From Diadophis punctatus similis (lineage: Eukaryota > Chordata > Lepidosauria > Squamata > Dipsadidae): a stretch of 64,000 nucleotides of DNA. The DNA is taken from NCBI GenBank assembly GCA_023053685.1, contig JALIGW010000010.1, positions 10,015,919 through 10,079,918 on the forward strand, in the 5' to 3' direction. Both the position numbers and the translations under genes were made by a program. How positions within the stretch are numbered: the first letter of the stretch is position 1; each line of letters opens with the position of its first letter. Under the pieces are notes generated by a model, which saw only the letters and a program-made list of their open reading frames with translations, made no database searches and was not told the DNA's origin. Of this stretch, positions 31,243 through 42,179 are shown one piece after another.

Positions 31243-32028
31243 TATATTAAAGAGTACTGGGCCAAGGATGGAACCTTATGGTACCCCACTGCTTACTTCT
31301 CTCCATGTGGACTTAGAGCCATTGAGGACCACTCGCTGGGTACTTTTGGTCAGCGAATTGTTAATCCATCTGGTTGTGTGGCTGTCTATCCCGCTTTTTT
31401 CTAGCTTATGAAGGAGTAGGTTGTGGTCTACTTTGTCAAATGCTTTGCTAAAGTCCAGGTATATTATGTCTATTGCATTTCGCTGGTCTACTAATTTGGT
31501 CACAGTGTTGAAGAATGAAATGAGGTTGGTTTGGCATGACTTGTTCTTAACAAATCCATATTGGCTGTTGGTTATTACTTGGTTTGTTTCTAGATGATGG
31601 GAGATCTGGTTCTTAATAATTTTTTCCAGTATTTTCCCAGGTATTGATGTTAGGCTGATTGGTCTGTAGTTTCCTGGGTCTGTTTTTTTTACCTTTTTTG
31701 TAGATGGGGACCATGTCAGCTCTTTCCCAGTCCTCAGGTAGTTCCCCTGTGTTCCAGGATTTGTGGAAGATGTGGTGCAGTGGTTCTGAAATGACTTCTG
31801 CTAGTTCTTTTAGGACTCTGGGGTGTAATCCGTCTGGTCCTGGTGCTTTGTATTCGTTAAGTTCAGATAGGTGATCTCTTACTCTATTTTTGCTTAGGTT
31901 GAGTCTTGCTACGAATCTGTTTTTTATATTTGTGTTGCTGGGTAGTTGAGCTGCAGTTTCCTTTTGTGTAAAGACTGATGTGAAGAACGTGTTCAGTAGC
32001 TCTGCTTTGTCTGTGTTGTCTGTCACAC
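31243..32028 (-). pseudogene. CR1 ORF2 linker and first part of reverse transcriptase
   Basis: Minus-strand frames 31613-32074 and 31276-31503 give NTFFTSVFTQKETAAQL, NEYKAPGPDGLHPRVLKEL, SEPLHHIFHKSWNTGELPED, then IDIIYLDFSKAFDKVDHNLL with the first catalytic aspartate and SGIDSHTTRWINNSL. The frame change near 31600 and the break at 31243 inactivate it. Confidence 0.85.
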
Positions 32029-32407
32029 GTGGTGGTCGTGTCCCGAAGCGAAGAAATATTGGACAAAGATACACAACTGGTTACAAGAAATAATAGGAAC
32101 AACAGTAGAATTTACCCCAGAACTCCTTTTATTGGACATATTCAAAAGGCAATATGATAAAAGCATTAAGTATTTGATTTTGCACATTACAACAGCTGCT
32201 AGGATTGCATATGCGCAATGTTGGAGGAACCCTAATACACCCATCGAAAGCTTGATAATTAAGAAAATATTTGATTGTGCAAAAATGGACAAATTAACCA
32301 TAGAACTTAGAGGACAAAAGGACTCAGATTACTATGAGATATGGGAAAAGTGGTATAAATGGATTAATGATAGAAAATTGAAGAGAAAATGTGAGATGAA
32401 GATGTAG
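32029..32407 (+). pseudogene. end of L1-A ORF2
   Basis: Frame from 32034 (WWSCPEAKKYWTKIHNWL) through 32132-32407 to the stop after KRKCEMKM. It has the L1 C-terminal pattern ITTAARIAYAQCWR and CAKMDKLTIEL. Its match at 42218-42406 on the minus strand (L1-B) confirms the reading. Confidence 0.85.
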
Positions 32408-32465
32408 AATTAGAAAGTATTGTAAGATAATGTATAAATTGTATTAATATAATAATAAAGTTTTG

Positions 32466-33384
32466 GTGCCCACATACAGGTACTGAATGTAAAATTGTAA
32501 GTTGTTGTATAAAGTTAAAATGTTGTTAAAAGGAACTGTGTAAACAAGTAAGTATAGAGCCAAACAGCTTTTAAATGTATGGTAAGTAGAAAGGGGGAGG
32601 TGTTTATCCCAGTGCTCCAGAAGGGAGGGGGATAGATTACATCATAAAGAGACAGCCAATCAGATCATAGATAGCAGGGCCAGGAACTATAAAAGGCCTA
32701 GTTGAGAGAGCTGTGAAGGTCTCTGTCTGTAATAACTTCCATGAGGGAAGGTTTAGTGAGAAGAGCTGAGAAAAGCTCTGTTGTGTGGTAACTTCCAAAG
32801 AGGGAAGGTTCATAGTGAATCTCTGCCTGAGTTTAACTGTCCAAGAGGGAAGTTGACAGGAGAGAAGATAGGCCCTAGGCAGTTCTGTAGGAAGCAGGTG
32901 CCAGGGTCAGGGAACTTTATTGACTGATATATTGTGTTATTTGTAGATAGAGATAAATGGTGAAACGTGCTCTTATCTATAGGCCTAGAAACAAAGAAGA
33001 ATTGGATTTGCTTAGATTTAGTCAGGAAAGCAAGGAGAGTCTCTGAGGGGAAGAAGAGAAAAGAAAGAATTAAATAGCTGGTTATGGCTGTAACAAATTC
33101 ACTTGACAATTACTGAGAAGTTGTATTTAAATAAACTGTTTTCTTGTTAGTTCATGAAGCGAGTCAAAGTCTTTCTATTTCTCACATGAAGCATATCTTA
33201 AGCAAATCAGCAGAGCATAGAGATATTGTAAAAGAAAAATCAAGCCTCTAAAGAGAGAGAGAAGTGAAACAGAGGGTGCGACCCTTGGTCAGGGAGATAT
33301 AAAAAAAAGAAAATTAAACACAAATTGCTACCAAGACATATAAAACAATAAACCTGACTGGAAGGGGATGGGTGCAACCTCGCA
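32466..33384 (+). repeat. 5' LTR of the Gmr1-like element
   Basis: About 920 bp from TTTGGTGCCCACATAC (expected TGTGGTGCC as in the 3' copy) to ...CCTCGCA before the primer binding site. It contains CTATAAAAGG near 32687, a good TATA box, and AATAAACTG near 33131, a likely polyadenylation signal. The first 150 bp match 37254-37413. Confidence 0.75.
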
Positions 33385-33389
33385 ACTGG

Positions 33390-33410
33390 TGGCAGCACCG
33401 GGATTTGAAC
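33390..33410 (+). other. primer binding site of the Gmr1-like element
   Basis: TGGCAGCACCGGGATTTGAAC. Its complement reads as the 3' end of a tRNA (T-arm GTTCAAATCCC followed by an acceptor stem and CCA), as expected for a minus-strand primer site. I do not assign the tRNA species. Confidence 0.7.
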
Positions 33411-33828
33411 TGGTGGAGAACGAAATAGTACTTAGTAAAAAAGGCTGAGAGAAACATTCTTGAATTTTAAAATATTAAGGCTGAAGCTCAAATCTCCTGA
33501 GGTAAATGAAAAAGTGTAAAGTAAGGAGATTGGCTTGAAGTAGGCAGAAAGGGTGTTTTGAGGTAAACTGAGATTGGTAAAGTAGAAACACCACTCAAGA
33601 CTGCTGGACATTGAAAGCCTTGTCTTAAATCACTACAAAAGCACACACTAAGTCGTATTTTTTGAAGTGTGTCAGCTCATTTGTGTGTTCCACGAAGGAC
33701 TCAGGGTGCGAGTTCGAGTGGAGTGGAAATTCAGTTTGAAATGGGTAGATTGATCCTCTCTGAGGTAAAAGTTTAATTGGTATTGTGAGGGAGGACAATC
33801 GGATCACTGGGAAAATAAAATAAAAGAA

Positions 33829-33958
<130 letters not shown>

Positions 33959-34115
33959 GGAGCTCACAGATTGAGGAAAGAGGCTTGTCATTTTAAAACC
34001 TTAATTTAAAAAAAAAAGGATGGAAACAAGAACTAGAAGACAGATACAGCCAGCTGGGGGTGAAGGGCCACAGGTTGATGAGCCCGTGTTGAATGTAAAC
34101 TAGGAAGCTGAACTT

Positions 34116-34991
34116 TTGAGAATTAAGTTAAGCCATGAACGGGAAATAAGAGAGATGGAACTAACCAAAGAAAAAGAAGAGAGGGAGTTGGCCAGGGAAA
34201 GAGAAATAAGAGAAATGGAGTTAGCCAGAGAGCAGGAAAGAGAAGAGAGAGAGATGCAGGCTAGAATGCAGAAAGAAGCCTTTGAACATAAATTAGCTAT
34301 GGCAAAATTAAAAATGTCACAGGTAGAACAAGGATCTGGAGGAACAAGTAGCCATGAAAAGATTGACATAAAAACATTCCCTCTGTATTCTCCAGGAGAT
34401 GATGTGCAAGCATTTATATCTGCTTTTGAAAGGACTTGCTTAGAACTGAGTGTGCCTGAGGAAAAACGAATGGGGTATTTGAGGCCCAGATTAGCCAGAC
34501 AACTTCTAGAAATATATTCTGGGTTAAGTGATGAAGATGCTATGTCATACACATGCTTTAAAGAAGTGATCAAACAGAGGTTCAGGCTGACTTCTGAACA
34601 TTACAGAAAGGCTTTTAGGTCAGTGTACAGAAAAGGGAGTGAGACATATGCGCAAGTAGCCTTCAGAATAAAGAAACATTTAATGGATTGGCTCAGGGAA
34701 GCTAAGGTGGGAAGTCTAGAACAATTACAAGTATTATTAGCCCTAGAACACTTGTATGAGCTTCTCCCAGGGCAAATCAAGTGGCTAGTCCCTGACAAGC
34801 AATTTCAAAGAATGGAAGAGGCTGCACTATGGGCAGATTCTATGATGCAGGCACGTGAAGAGAGTTTCAAGACGCCAGTCACTCCAGACATAAGAAGTAA
34901 ACCATATAGAAGTCCAAATGAATATAGGAAAGAATTGAAAGTCCAAACATACAGGGAGCCTTTATCTCAGAAAGAAAAAATCTATATGTAA
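34116..34991 (+). pseudogene. Gag of the Gmr1-like element (SCAN-like), ends in an in-frame stop
   Basis: 291 aa. Residues 1-75 are a very highly charged E/R/K coiled coil. Residues ~85-160 hold the capsid-like FPLYSPGDDVQAFISAFERT. Residues ~165-245 (FRSVYRKGSETYAQVAFRIK, LEQLQVLLALEHLYELLPGQ) match the SCAN-domain pattern; the vertebrate SCAN domain is thought to derive from Gmr1-like gag. The stop TAA at 34989-34991 comes before the zinc knuckle CFKCHKPGHMQFQC, which lies in the same frame just after it. Gag would form the particle. The stop is probably a mutation. Confidence 0.85.
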
Positions 34992-36956
34992 CCAAAAGAA
35001 AAGACACAAACAGATTTTAATAGAGATCGTATTTGCTTCAAGTGTCACAAGCCAGGCCATATGCAGTTTCAATGTAACCAATCCAAAACATTTTATAAAG
35101 ATAGGAAAGATGATGCTTACACCAGTTTCTATATATGTAAGCCAAAGGAGTCTTCTGAAGCAGAGAGTGACAGTAGGCCTAGAGGGCAGGTCACAGTAGA
35201 AAAACAAAATGGCTGCCTGACCCAGGAAGCAAAAGACAGTGCCTATAAAGATAGGAAAAATGATGCTTACACCAGTTTCTATATACGCAAGCCAAAGGTG
35301 TCTGCTGAAACAGAGTGTGACAGTAGGCCTAGAGAGCAGGTCACAGTTGAAAAACAAAATGGCTGCCTGACCCAGGAAGCAAGAGACAATGCTGAGTGGT
35401 GGGATGGGATCTGCAGAAACCTTGTGTTCATAAACTTACACAACTTGCCAGATCCTGAATATTTATGGGATGTGAAACTTAAGGAACAGTCTTATTTTTG
35501 CCTACGTGACACTGGATCTGTGATAAGTATAATAAGAAGTGATTTAGTGAGGCCTCAAGATATTGTGGAAGGAGAAAGCTTAAAATTAAGAGGTCTGGGA
35601 GGTCCAGTGATACATACAAGGGTAGCATGTATTAAGATAGCCATAGGTACATGGGAAGGTTACCATGATTTTGCCATCTATGATGCTATACCTACTCCCA
35701 TACTGGTGGGCAATAGTCTGGGGAAACAGATAGAGCAAATACAAAAATCCAACAACGTGAGGGCAGGAGTCTCCCCTGAAGTTGAAAAGGAGATTAAGCA
35801 AGTTGTCCATCAAACAGAGTCAGAACAGGTGCAACTTAACTTGCCAGTAACGAATGAAAGCATAAATGTGACCAGCAAGCAGCAGTTTGCAGAAGATCAG
35901 AGGCAAGATCCTACCTTGCAAACTTTGTTTCAGGAAGTAATTAAAGATAAGGAAAGTAAGCCAGAGGATGAGCTGGAGAAATTTATAGTTGATAATGTAG
36001 GGCCGATTAAGAGAGACACTAGACATTTGAGCACAGGTTGCAGTCCATTTGAGCTGGTATATGGAAGAACAGTAATGGGTCCTTTAGACTTAGTAAGGAA
36101 AGAGTGGGCAGTAAAACAGGAAAAGGAACCTATGGAGGTTATAGCTTATGTGAAAAAGTTAAAAGAAGACATGGCAGAAGCTATGAAATATGCACAACAA
36201 AACGTAACTGAAGCTCAAGCAAGACAAAGCCAATGGTATAACAAAAATGCAAAAGATAGACAATTTGTAACAGGAGATAAAGTACTGTTCCTATGTTATG
36301 TAAAAGGAAGCAAATGGCAAAATGACTGGGAAGGTCCCTATGAAATAATTAAACAGACCACTCCTGTAAATTACGTAATTAGGAGAATGGATGACAATTT
36401 AGAGAGGGTTGTGCATGTGAATTCGATAAAGCAGTATTGGAATCCAGAGCAGATGGTTCTTTATAACCAGATAGAAGATGAAGGGTCAGATATATTTTGC
36501 CCAACCAATGATCAGACTCAACCAAAAGAAAATTCTATAGAGAAGGTGAATATAAATCCCAAACCAACGAAAGAACAAAAGGAACAACTAATGTGCCTAA
36601 TTAGAAAGTATGCTAGTGGGTTCACAGAGAAACCAGGGAAAGCAAAGGGCACAGAACATAAAATTGACACAAGCAACGCGAAACCAATCTCTGTGCCTCC
36701 CTATAGATTGACAGGGCAGTATACTGAATTGGTAGAAAAGGAGATACAAAGGATGTTAGACCTGAATGTAATCAAACCGGCTGAGAGTGAAGGGTCATCT
36801 CCAATAGTTTTGGTTAAAAAAAAGAATCACCCAGTCAGATTCTGTTTAGACTTTAGAGAATTGAATAAAATCTGGATCAGTGAAGGAAGAGAGAACCGGG
36901 TAGCAGATGCTTTGTCCAGAATCGACCAAGAAGATCCTGCGGACGGCGGTCCATGA
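34992..36956 (+). pseudogene. Pol of the Gmr1-like element: protease, integrase C-terminus, RT start, RNase H end
   Basis: The open frame after the gag stop is 631 aa from 35061 and in phase with gag. Order: zinc knuckle (before 35061), two 50-residue tandem repeats, protease with YFCLRDTGSVISII (D-T-G), then GRTVMGPLDLVRKEW and the GPYEIIKQ...VVHVNSIKQYW tail of integrase, then the first part of reverse transcriptase (PPYRLTGQYTELVEKEIQRM, SSPIVLVKKKN, CLDFRELNKI). It jumps to ENRVADALSRID, an RNase H end. The integrase zinc finger and most of its catalytic core, and the polymerase palm, are gone, so it cannot move on its own. Confidence 0.85.
35094..35393 (+). repeat. 150-bp tandem duplication within the Gmr1-like pol
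   Basis: Units 35094-35243 and 35244-35393 encode two copies of a 50-residue segment beginning YKDRK-DAYTSFYI and ending QNGCLTQEA. They are in frame and slightly diverged. Confidence 0.88.
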
Positions 36957-37240
36957 GGATGAGGTGAGGACGAGGCCAGAGCGGAACCGAGACGGAGCCC
37001 GGACGATGCCAGGATGACGCAGAAGCAAGCGGAACCGAGACGGAACCCTGACGATGCCAAGGACGAGGAGGAAGCAAGCAGACCTGCACCAGATTAATAA
37101 AGACTTACAAGACTTATTATTTAATGACTGTAAAAATTGCTCTAATCATGACAGTTGGAAAAGATTCTTTGTTTAAAGTTTTATACCCACAGGTAACTTT
37201 GAAGGAAAAAAATGACATTGTCATTTTTTTTTCAATTCCA

Positions 37241-37413
37241 AGGGAAAGGAGTTGTGGTGCCCACATACAGGTACTGAATGTAAAATTGTAAGTTGTTGTA
37301 TAAAGTTAAAATGTTGTTAAAAGGAATTGTGTAAACAAGTAAGTATAGAGCCAAACAGCTTTTAAATGTATGGTAAGTAGAAAGGGGGAGGTGTTTATCC
37401 CAGTGCTCCAGAA
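37241..37413 (+). repeat. polypurine tract and truncated 3' LTR of the Gmr1-like element
   Basis: AAGGGAAAGGAGT (37241-37253) precedes TGTGGTGCCCACATACAGG. Only about 160 bp of LTR follow before similarity to the 5' copy ends at CCAGAAG (37413). The missing 3' part removes the target duplication. Confidence 0.75.
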
Positions 37414-38030
37414 GATTGAGATTGAAAGAAATTTAGTCGGAGATTACCGATTGGTTTGGAGTTTAAACCATCAAAGCCAAGTGAACATTTACTGTATGTA
37501 TTATCTTTTGGAAATCCTGGAAAGTGATGTGCCAGACAAAGGATAAAGGCAAATGTTGCTTGTATGATTTAAATGCAGAAAAAGGATATTTCAGTGAAGA
37601 ACAGACCCAGGTAATAAAGGAATCAATTTATATTTCCAAAAACCAGCATTTATTTGTCATGAACAAGCCATGCCAGACTAACCATATTTCATTTTTTAAT
37701 GAATGACTTTCTTAATAGATATGCAAATATTGCAGATATAACATATTTTGCTTTCAACAAAGCATTTGAAAATAGCAGTAGCACTTTAATCAACTATGGC
37801 CTGGAGCAAACAAATCATGGTATAAATGGCTTGAAAATCATTCTCAAAGAATGATTCTTCACTAAAATGGTCAGAAGTATTAAAATTTACTCCCAAAACT
37901 TTAATGTTTTCATTAATGATTTGCTTAAGGAAAAAGAGTGTGTTTGTTAAATTTGGAGATTTCTAAAAATTCAAATAAGAAAAACAGTTTGATAGTGAAC
38001 CAATCACCAGGGAAGAGGCTGGACAATGAA
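37414..38030 (+). repeat. very old CR1-like remnant (left part)
   Basis: With many gaps, the plus strand from about 37640 reads like a CR1 polymerase: a NKPCQTNHISFFNE segment, an AFNKAFEN segment near 37750, and FNVFINDLLKE near 37900. It is far more decayed than the other CR1 copies and belongs to an older insertion. 37414-37640 holds nothing recognisable. Confidence 0.5.
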
Positions 38031-38038
38031 GTGTTATG

Positions 38039-39392
38039 TAAGGTGACCAGACGTCCCGCTTTTGGCGGGACAGTCCCGCTTTTTAATAATTTGTCCCACG
38101 TCCCGCAGCATTTCAAAAAAGTCCTGCTTTTTGAATTTGAATTTGCGCAAAGCACCTCACTTCCCTTGAGCGGATCTTGAGGGAAACAGCCGTGCCCGCA
38201 TGCTAAGATTTCGCCAGCTCCGGGCCGGGCAGGGAAAACCCCCCACCGTGTTCCGACGTGCCTGAGGGCCCAGTTCAGTGCCTTGCACGCTCCGCCCCAC
38301 TTGACGGCAACAGCCAGGAAATGTGCTTCCAGAGGCATAGAAGGAGCAGCGGCTTTGGCGGGTCTGGCCGTGTCCTTTCCCGGGTCTGCCACATGGGGGG
38401 AAGGAGCGGAGGCATGAGGCACCCGATGGACGCTGCCCTGGAGAGAAGACCAGGCCCGGCTGGCAAGGGCCAGGAAGGATTTTTCCTGTGCCACCAGCCA
38501 GCTTGCTCTTCCTCCAGTGGCCTGGCATGCCAAACTTTGCGTGGCAGCGGGAAGCAGCCCAAGAGCTGGGGTGGGCACCCCACATGCTCAGCGGCCGAGC
38601 CGAGCCCTGCACACCCCTCTGCCTCCTGCCTCGCCTGCCTCCTCCTGCCAGGCGGGGAGGGAGGGCAGTGAGAGGGGCAGTGCCCCCTGCCAAGTGCAGC
38701 ACACGGAGGCGGCGGGCAAGGCATCCCCAGCACACCTGTTAATCCGGCTGGCCACGCGACTACAAGTGCGGCACGGAAGCCGCTGGTGGCTGGGTGGCCG
38801 GCAGCCCCCCGGGCGGGTATAGGGCCAGGCCTGTGCTTGGAAGGGGCCACCGCTCTTGCTGATCTCCCTCTCTGCCTGGCTGCAGACGTCCACCTGCCCT
38901 CCCGAAGCAGTGCTGTCACAGTTCACTTTTGTTTCGTGGCGGGAGAAGGAAGAAAGCAAGCAGCGAGAGTGGCAGCCTCTTCCAAGCGCAGGCCTGGCCG
39001 TCTCCCCACACGGAGGGCTGCTGGCTGGCTGGCTGGCGGCAGCTTCTGCAATGGAGGCAGCACGCAGCTCTGAAGAACCCTCACCACCCGCCCTCCCGGA
39101 GCACCACAGCCACGGTTTGCTTTCTTCCTTCTCCTGCCGCTGTCCCTCTCCGGGCCAGACGCAGCAGAGATGAGCCCCGGCCATGGCAGCGGTAAGGGCT
39201 GAGATGAAGGGGGGTGTTTGGGGGGGTGCACAAAGCTGCAGCAAAGCAATCCTGGATTTGTGTCTCCACCTTTATTCACGTGGATGGGCTGTGGGATAAG
39301 AGAGACAGACCCCTCCCGTCTTGCTCCCCTAGAAACCCCCCCGTCAATGGTGTCCCGCTTTACAAATATTAAAATCTGGTCACCTTACCTTA
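38039..39392. mobile_element. 1.35-kb non-autonomous hAT element, GC-rich
   Basis: A perfect 8-bp target duplication GTGTTATG (38031-38038 and 39393-39400) flanks ends TAAGGTGACCAGACGTCCCGC and the complement TAAGGTAAGGTGACCAGATTTT. An 8-bp duplication fits hAT. Sub-terminal CCCGCTTTT-type repeats follow the left end. The interior is GC-rich and carries no transposase motif; its long frames on both strands look like composition artefacts. It splits an old CR1. Confidence 0.85.
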
Positions 39393-39400
39393 GTGTTATG

Positions 39401-39600
39401 GGTGCTTAAATTTAAATTCCTGCAAAAACCAGAGGGCTGAGAGACAACAGTTCCATTGTACTTGTGCTGCTTTAACTGTGCTTAGAATACTGTACCCAAT
39501 TCTACACACCAACAAATCATAAAAAGAATTGTAGACTGTTGCAAAGAAGTGTGTCCATGAGAGATCTCTAAATATATAAATCTATTTTAAGAAATTATTA
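39401..39600 (+). repeat. very old CR1-like remnant (right part)
   Basis: After the hAT element the old CR1 resumes: a translation near 39460-39560 has a CLEYCTQFYTPTN-like stretch, corresponding to the EYCIQFW region of younger CR1 copies. It then fades out. Confidence 0.45.
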
Positions 39601-40140
39601 AATAAAATTGGAGCTAAATTATTCAATAGAAAATTAAATTATAACTAATAAAATATCAGAAGCCAATCATAAAACCATGGATAAATAAAGCCAGATTTTT
39701 CCTAAACACAAGGAAAAAGAAAGATTTAGCATAACATAATAGAAGTTGAAGTCAAAAACGAATCATGTATCATTTTAGTGATATAGCTCACATTGCTATA
39801 ATGTAGAAGCTATAGTACAGCTCCCTTGACCTTTTCAGCAGTTTAACTGTATGTCTGTTTGGAAATAACTGTAAATCTGCTAGAGACAAAAACTGAAAAC
39901 AAAAGGAAAAATAGTAAGATAATTATGAGGTAGTTTAATATAATTTTCTTACGATTGTAGTTTCCTGAATTAGTCCAGTAAATATGACCTCCGAATAGTA
40001 GTATTTATTTGGTGCATAAATATATTTCGGAGAGTGTTAACAGTGTAATTAACAAAATAAATCTTATAATTCTCTTCCTTAAACTATTTGAGTTATAAAC
40101 ACTTTCTATTGTACTAAAAATCATCTCAACATCTACCAAT
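39601..40140. other. unassigned AT-rich sequence
   Basis: No gene, RNA or repeat recognised. Confidence 0.5.
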
Positions 40141-41312
40141 AAATCCTACATATCTCGTCTGCCAGTTCCTTCAGAACCTTGGGGTGTAATCCATCTGGTC
40201 CTGGTGATTTGAATTTGTCTAGGGTAGACAGGTGTTCACTTACCATTTTCTTCCCTATTTTAACATGTTCCTAATATGTTTTTTGTGATGCTGTTTTTGA
40301 TAGGTTGGACTGTTTTTTCCCTTTGTGTAAAGACAGATGCAAAAAACGTGTTAAGTAGCTTTGCTTTCTCCCTGTTGCTTGTCACTTTCTTGCCACTTTC
40401 TCCCTGCAATGGACCAATTGTTTCCTTGACTTTTTTCTTGTTTTTAATATGTTGGAAGAAGCTTTTTTTGTTACTTTTTATTTTTGTCACAAGCCTTTGT
40501 TCATTGTGAGCCTTAGCTTTCCTCACTTTATCTTTACAGGCTCGGGCTATTTGCTGGTATTCTGCCTTAGTTATTTCCCCTTCTTTCAACTTTTTATACT
40601 TGTCCTTTTTGTCTTTCAATTTGTCAGAGAGTTCTTTATGCAGCCATGCTGGTTTCTTTTGAGACCTATTATTTTTCTTCTTCATTGGTATTGTGCTAGT
40701 CTGGGCTTTTATAATCTCACTTTTCAAAATTTCCCAAGCTTCTTGAGTTGTTTTACCCTTGGGGATTCTCATCCATGGAATCTTTCCCAAGTTCTCTCTA
40801 AGTTTATTGAAATTAGCTCTCTTAAAGTCCAAGACTCTAGTTTGACTTTGTTCTACTGTTTGTGTTTGCATAATGTTGAATTCCAATATTGCATGATCAC
40901 TTGCCCCCAAGGTTCCTGTAGCTTCAACACCTTCTATCATTTCATCTCTGTTAGTGAGAATTAAGTCCAATATGGCTGATCCCCTTGTTCCCTTCTTTAT
41001 TTTTTGGGTAACAAAGTTGTCTGCTAGGTTTGTTAGGAACCTGTTGGATCTTCCACTGGGTGCAGAGTTTGTCTCCCAGTTGATGTCAGGGTAGTTAAAA
41101 TCCCCCATTACTATTGTGATGTGCTTCCTACATACCTTAGTTATCTGACTAGCAAAAAGTTCATCTACTTCCTCTTTTTGGTTGGGTGGCCTGTAGTATA
41201 GACCTATGGTAATGTCATTTCGCCCCCCTTTAATATTGACCCAAATGCATTTGAGATTATTTTCATTATTGTTGTGCTCTATTTCTGTAGAGATGTAGTT
41301 ATTTCATCAATT
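40141..41312 (-). mobile_element. CR1 LINE internal fragment (endonuclease to RT linker)
   Basis: Minus strand, truncated at both sides: it has neither the CR1 3' end nor ORF1. The 3' side ends within the KSPGPDGLHPKVLKEL box (about 40150-40215). Confidence 0.85.
40260..41108 (-). pseudogene. CR1 ORF2 endonuclease C-half and linker, 282-aa open frame
   Basis: The minus-strand frame starts MGDFNYPDINWETNSAPSGR, then GSAILDLILTNRDEMIEGVE and GASDHAILEFNI: the D-x-N and S-D-H motifs of the APE-type nuclease. A lysine-rich linker follows (MKKKNNRSQKKPAWLHKELS, QHIKNKKKVKETIGPLQG) up to FFASVFTQREKTVQP. The frame is uninterrupted, which suggests a young copy. The protein would end before the polymerase. 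Confidence 0.88.
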
Positions 41313-41840
41313 AATTCAGGATTTCAGCATGTATTCCTTTATAAAGGAGCCATGAAAGTGACATCTATGGCAATGGATTTCTTGCCTGTTGAGGTCAGTT
41401 GAAAAATGTTTTGTGACTTTAATGGCCTTTCAAAACAGGGTGGAATGAACAATGTAGAAAAATCTATCTTCAAAAGGGATGGTTTGCCAATTCATCTATT
41501 TTGTTATTTTTGACTACTGAAGGTGTTCTCCGTTTAAACAGAAAAAAGAGCAAAATCTTTTCTGTCTTATTGGCCAAAATCCATTTAGGCACATATTGAA
41601 AAACATCTTGTTTTTATTTATTAAATTTTAATGTATATCATGTACATGTAAAAGCTATTGTTGTTACATTTACATCTCAGTCTAATTAAATATCAGTGCT
41701 AATGTTCAAGAGGGGACTGAAAAATTAGTAGTCCTTTATATGTCCTTTCTTTGATAGTTATCTTTTACACTATCCTCAAATAATTAATTTGAATCAGTTC
41801 TCTGGGATTAAACTTTTCTTAGTCATCAATCTGGAGAGCG
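41313..41840. other. unassigned AT-rich sequence
   Basis: No gene or repeat recognised between the CR1 fragment and L1-B. Confidence 0.5.
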
Positions 41841-42179
41841 AATTTGTACTCTCTCTTTTTTTAAATTATGTAAAAATATTTTTTATTTGACTATAAACAT
41901 TAAAAAAGACAAACAAACATTAAACAAAACAATACATGTACATAAGTGTACATATATACATATAAACCTCTTGGGTACTTCTACGGTAAGTGTCTTGACA
42001 TTACCTTTTTACTTATATATAACTATACACCTATATATAACTGTATATATCATATTTTTCTTATAATTTTTATCTAAATATATATTAATAAATACATATA
42101 TTTATAATAACTAAACTTGTCTAATCCTATATAAGTTCATAAGTTAAACATTAGTCTAAACATCTCTATTTTTTTTCTT

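Larger units (their letters stand above)
29333..32028 (-). mobile_element. CR1 LINE in L1-A, minus strand, interrupted
   Basis: The 3' end lies at 29333 with an (ATTTAG)-like tail and runs back through the C-terminal part (29581-30075). After an insertion it continues at about 31240-32028 with the polymerase and linker. L1-A sense stops at CWKCKK just left of 29333 and restarts as WWSCPEAKKYW at 32034, which fixes both edges within a few bases. Confidence 0.8.
15601..32465 (+). mobile_element. L1-A: L1 LINE broken up by later insertions
   Basis: One L1 can be followed through the whole span: ORF1 15625-16819, ORF2 start 16892-16933, ORF2 endonuclease 19486-19740 and 23113-23500, reverse transcriptase 24100-25200, C-terminal domain 25280-26110 and 29313-29332, end of ORF2 32029-32407, and a short 3'UTR ending AATAATAAAGTTT. 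Coding sense resumes at each junction when an insertion is taken out. Inserted into it are the HAL1-like element, the TA-type transposon with its own L2, a full L2, and a CR1 with an L2 inside. The 5' end is not sharply defined, and the start of a Gypsy LTR hides any 3' target duplication. Confidence 0.85.

Noticed and set aside
38157..39279. Long overlapping frames on both strands (up to 218 aa)
   Set aside because: They lie inside a GC-rich non-autonomous hAT element, overlap in several frames at once, are rich in A/P/G/R, and show no domain. Composition explains them.
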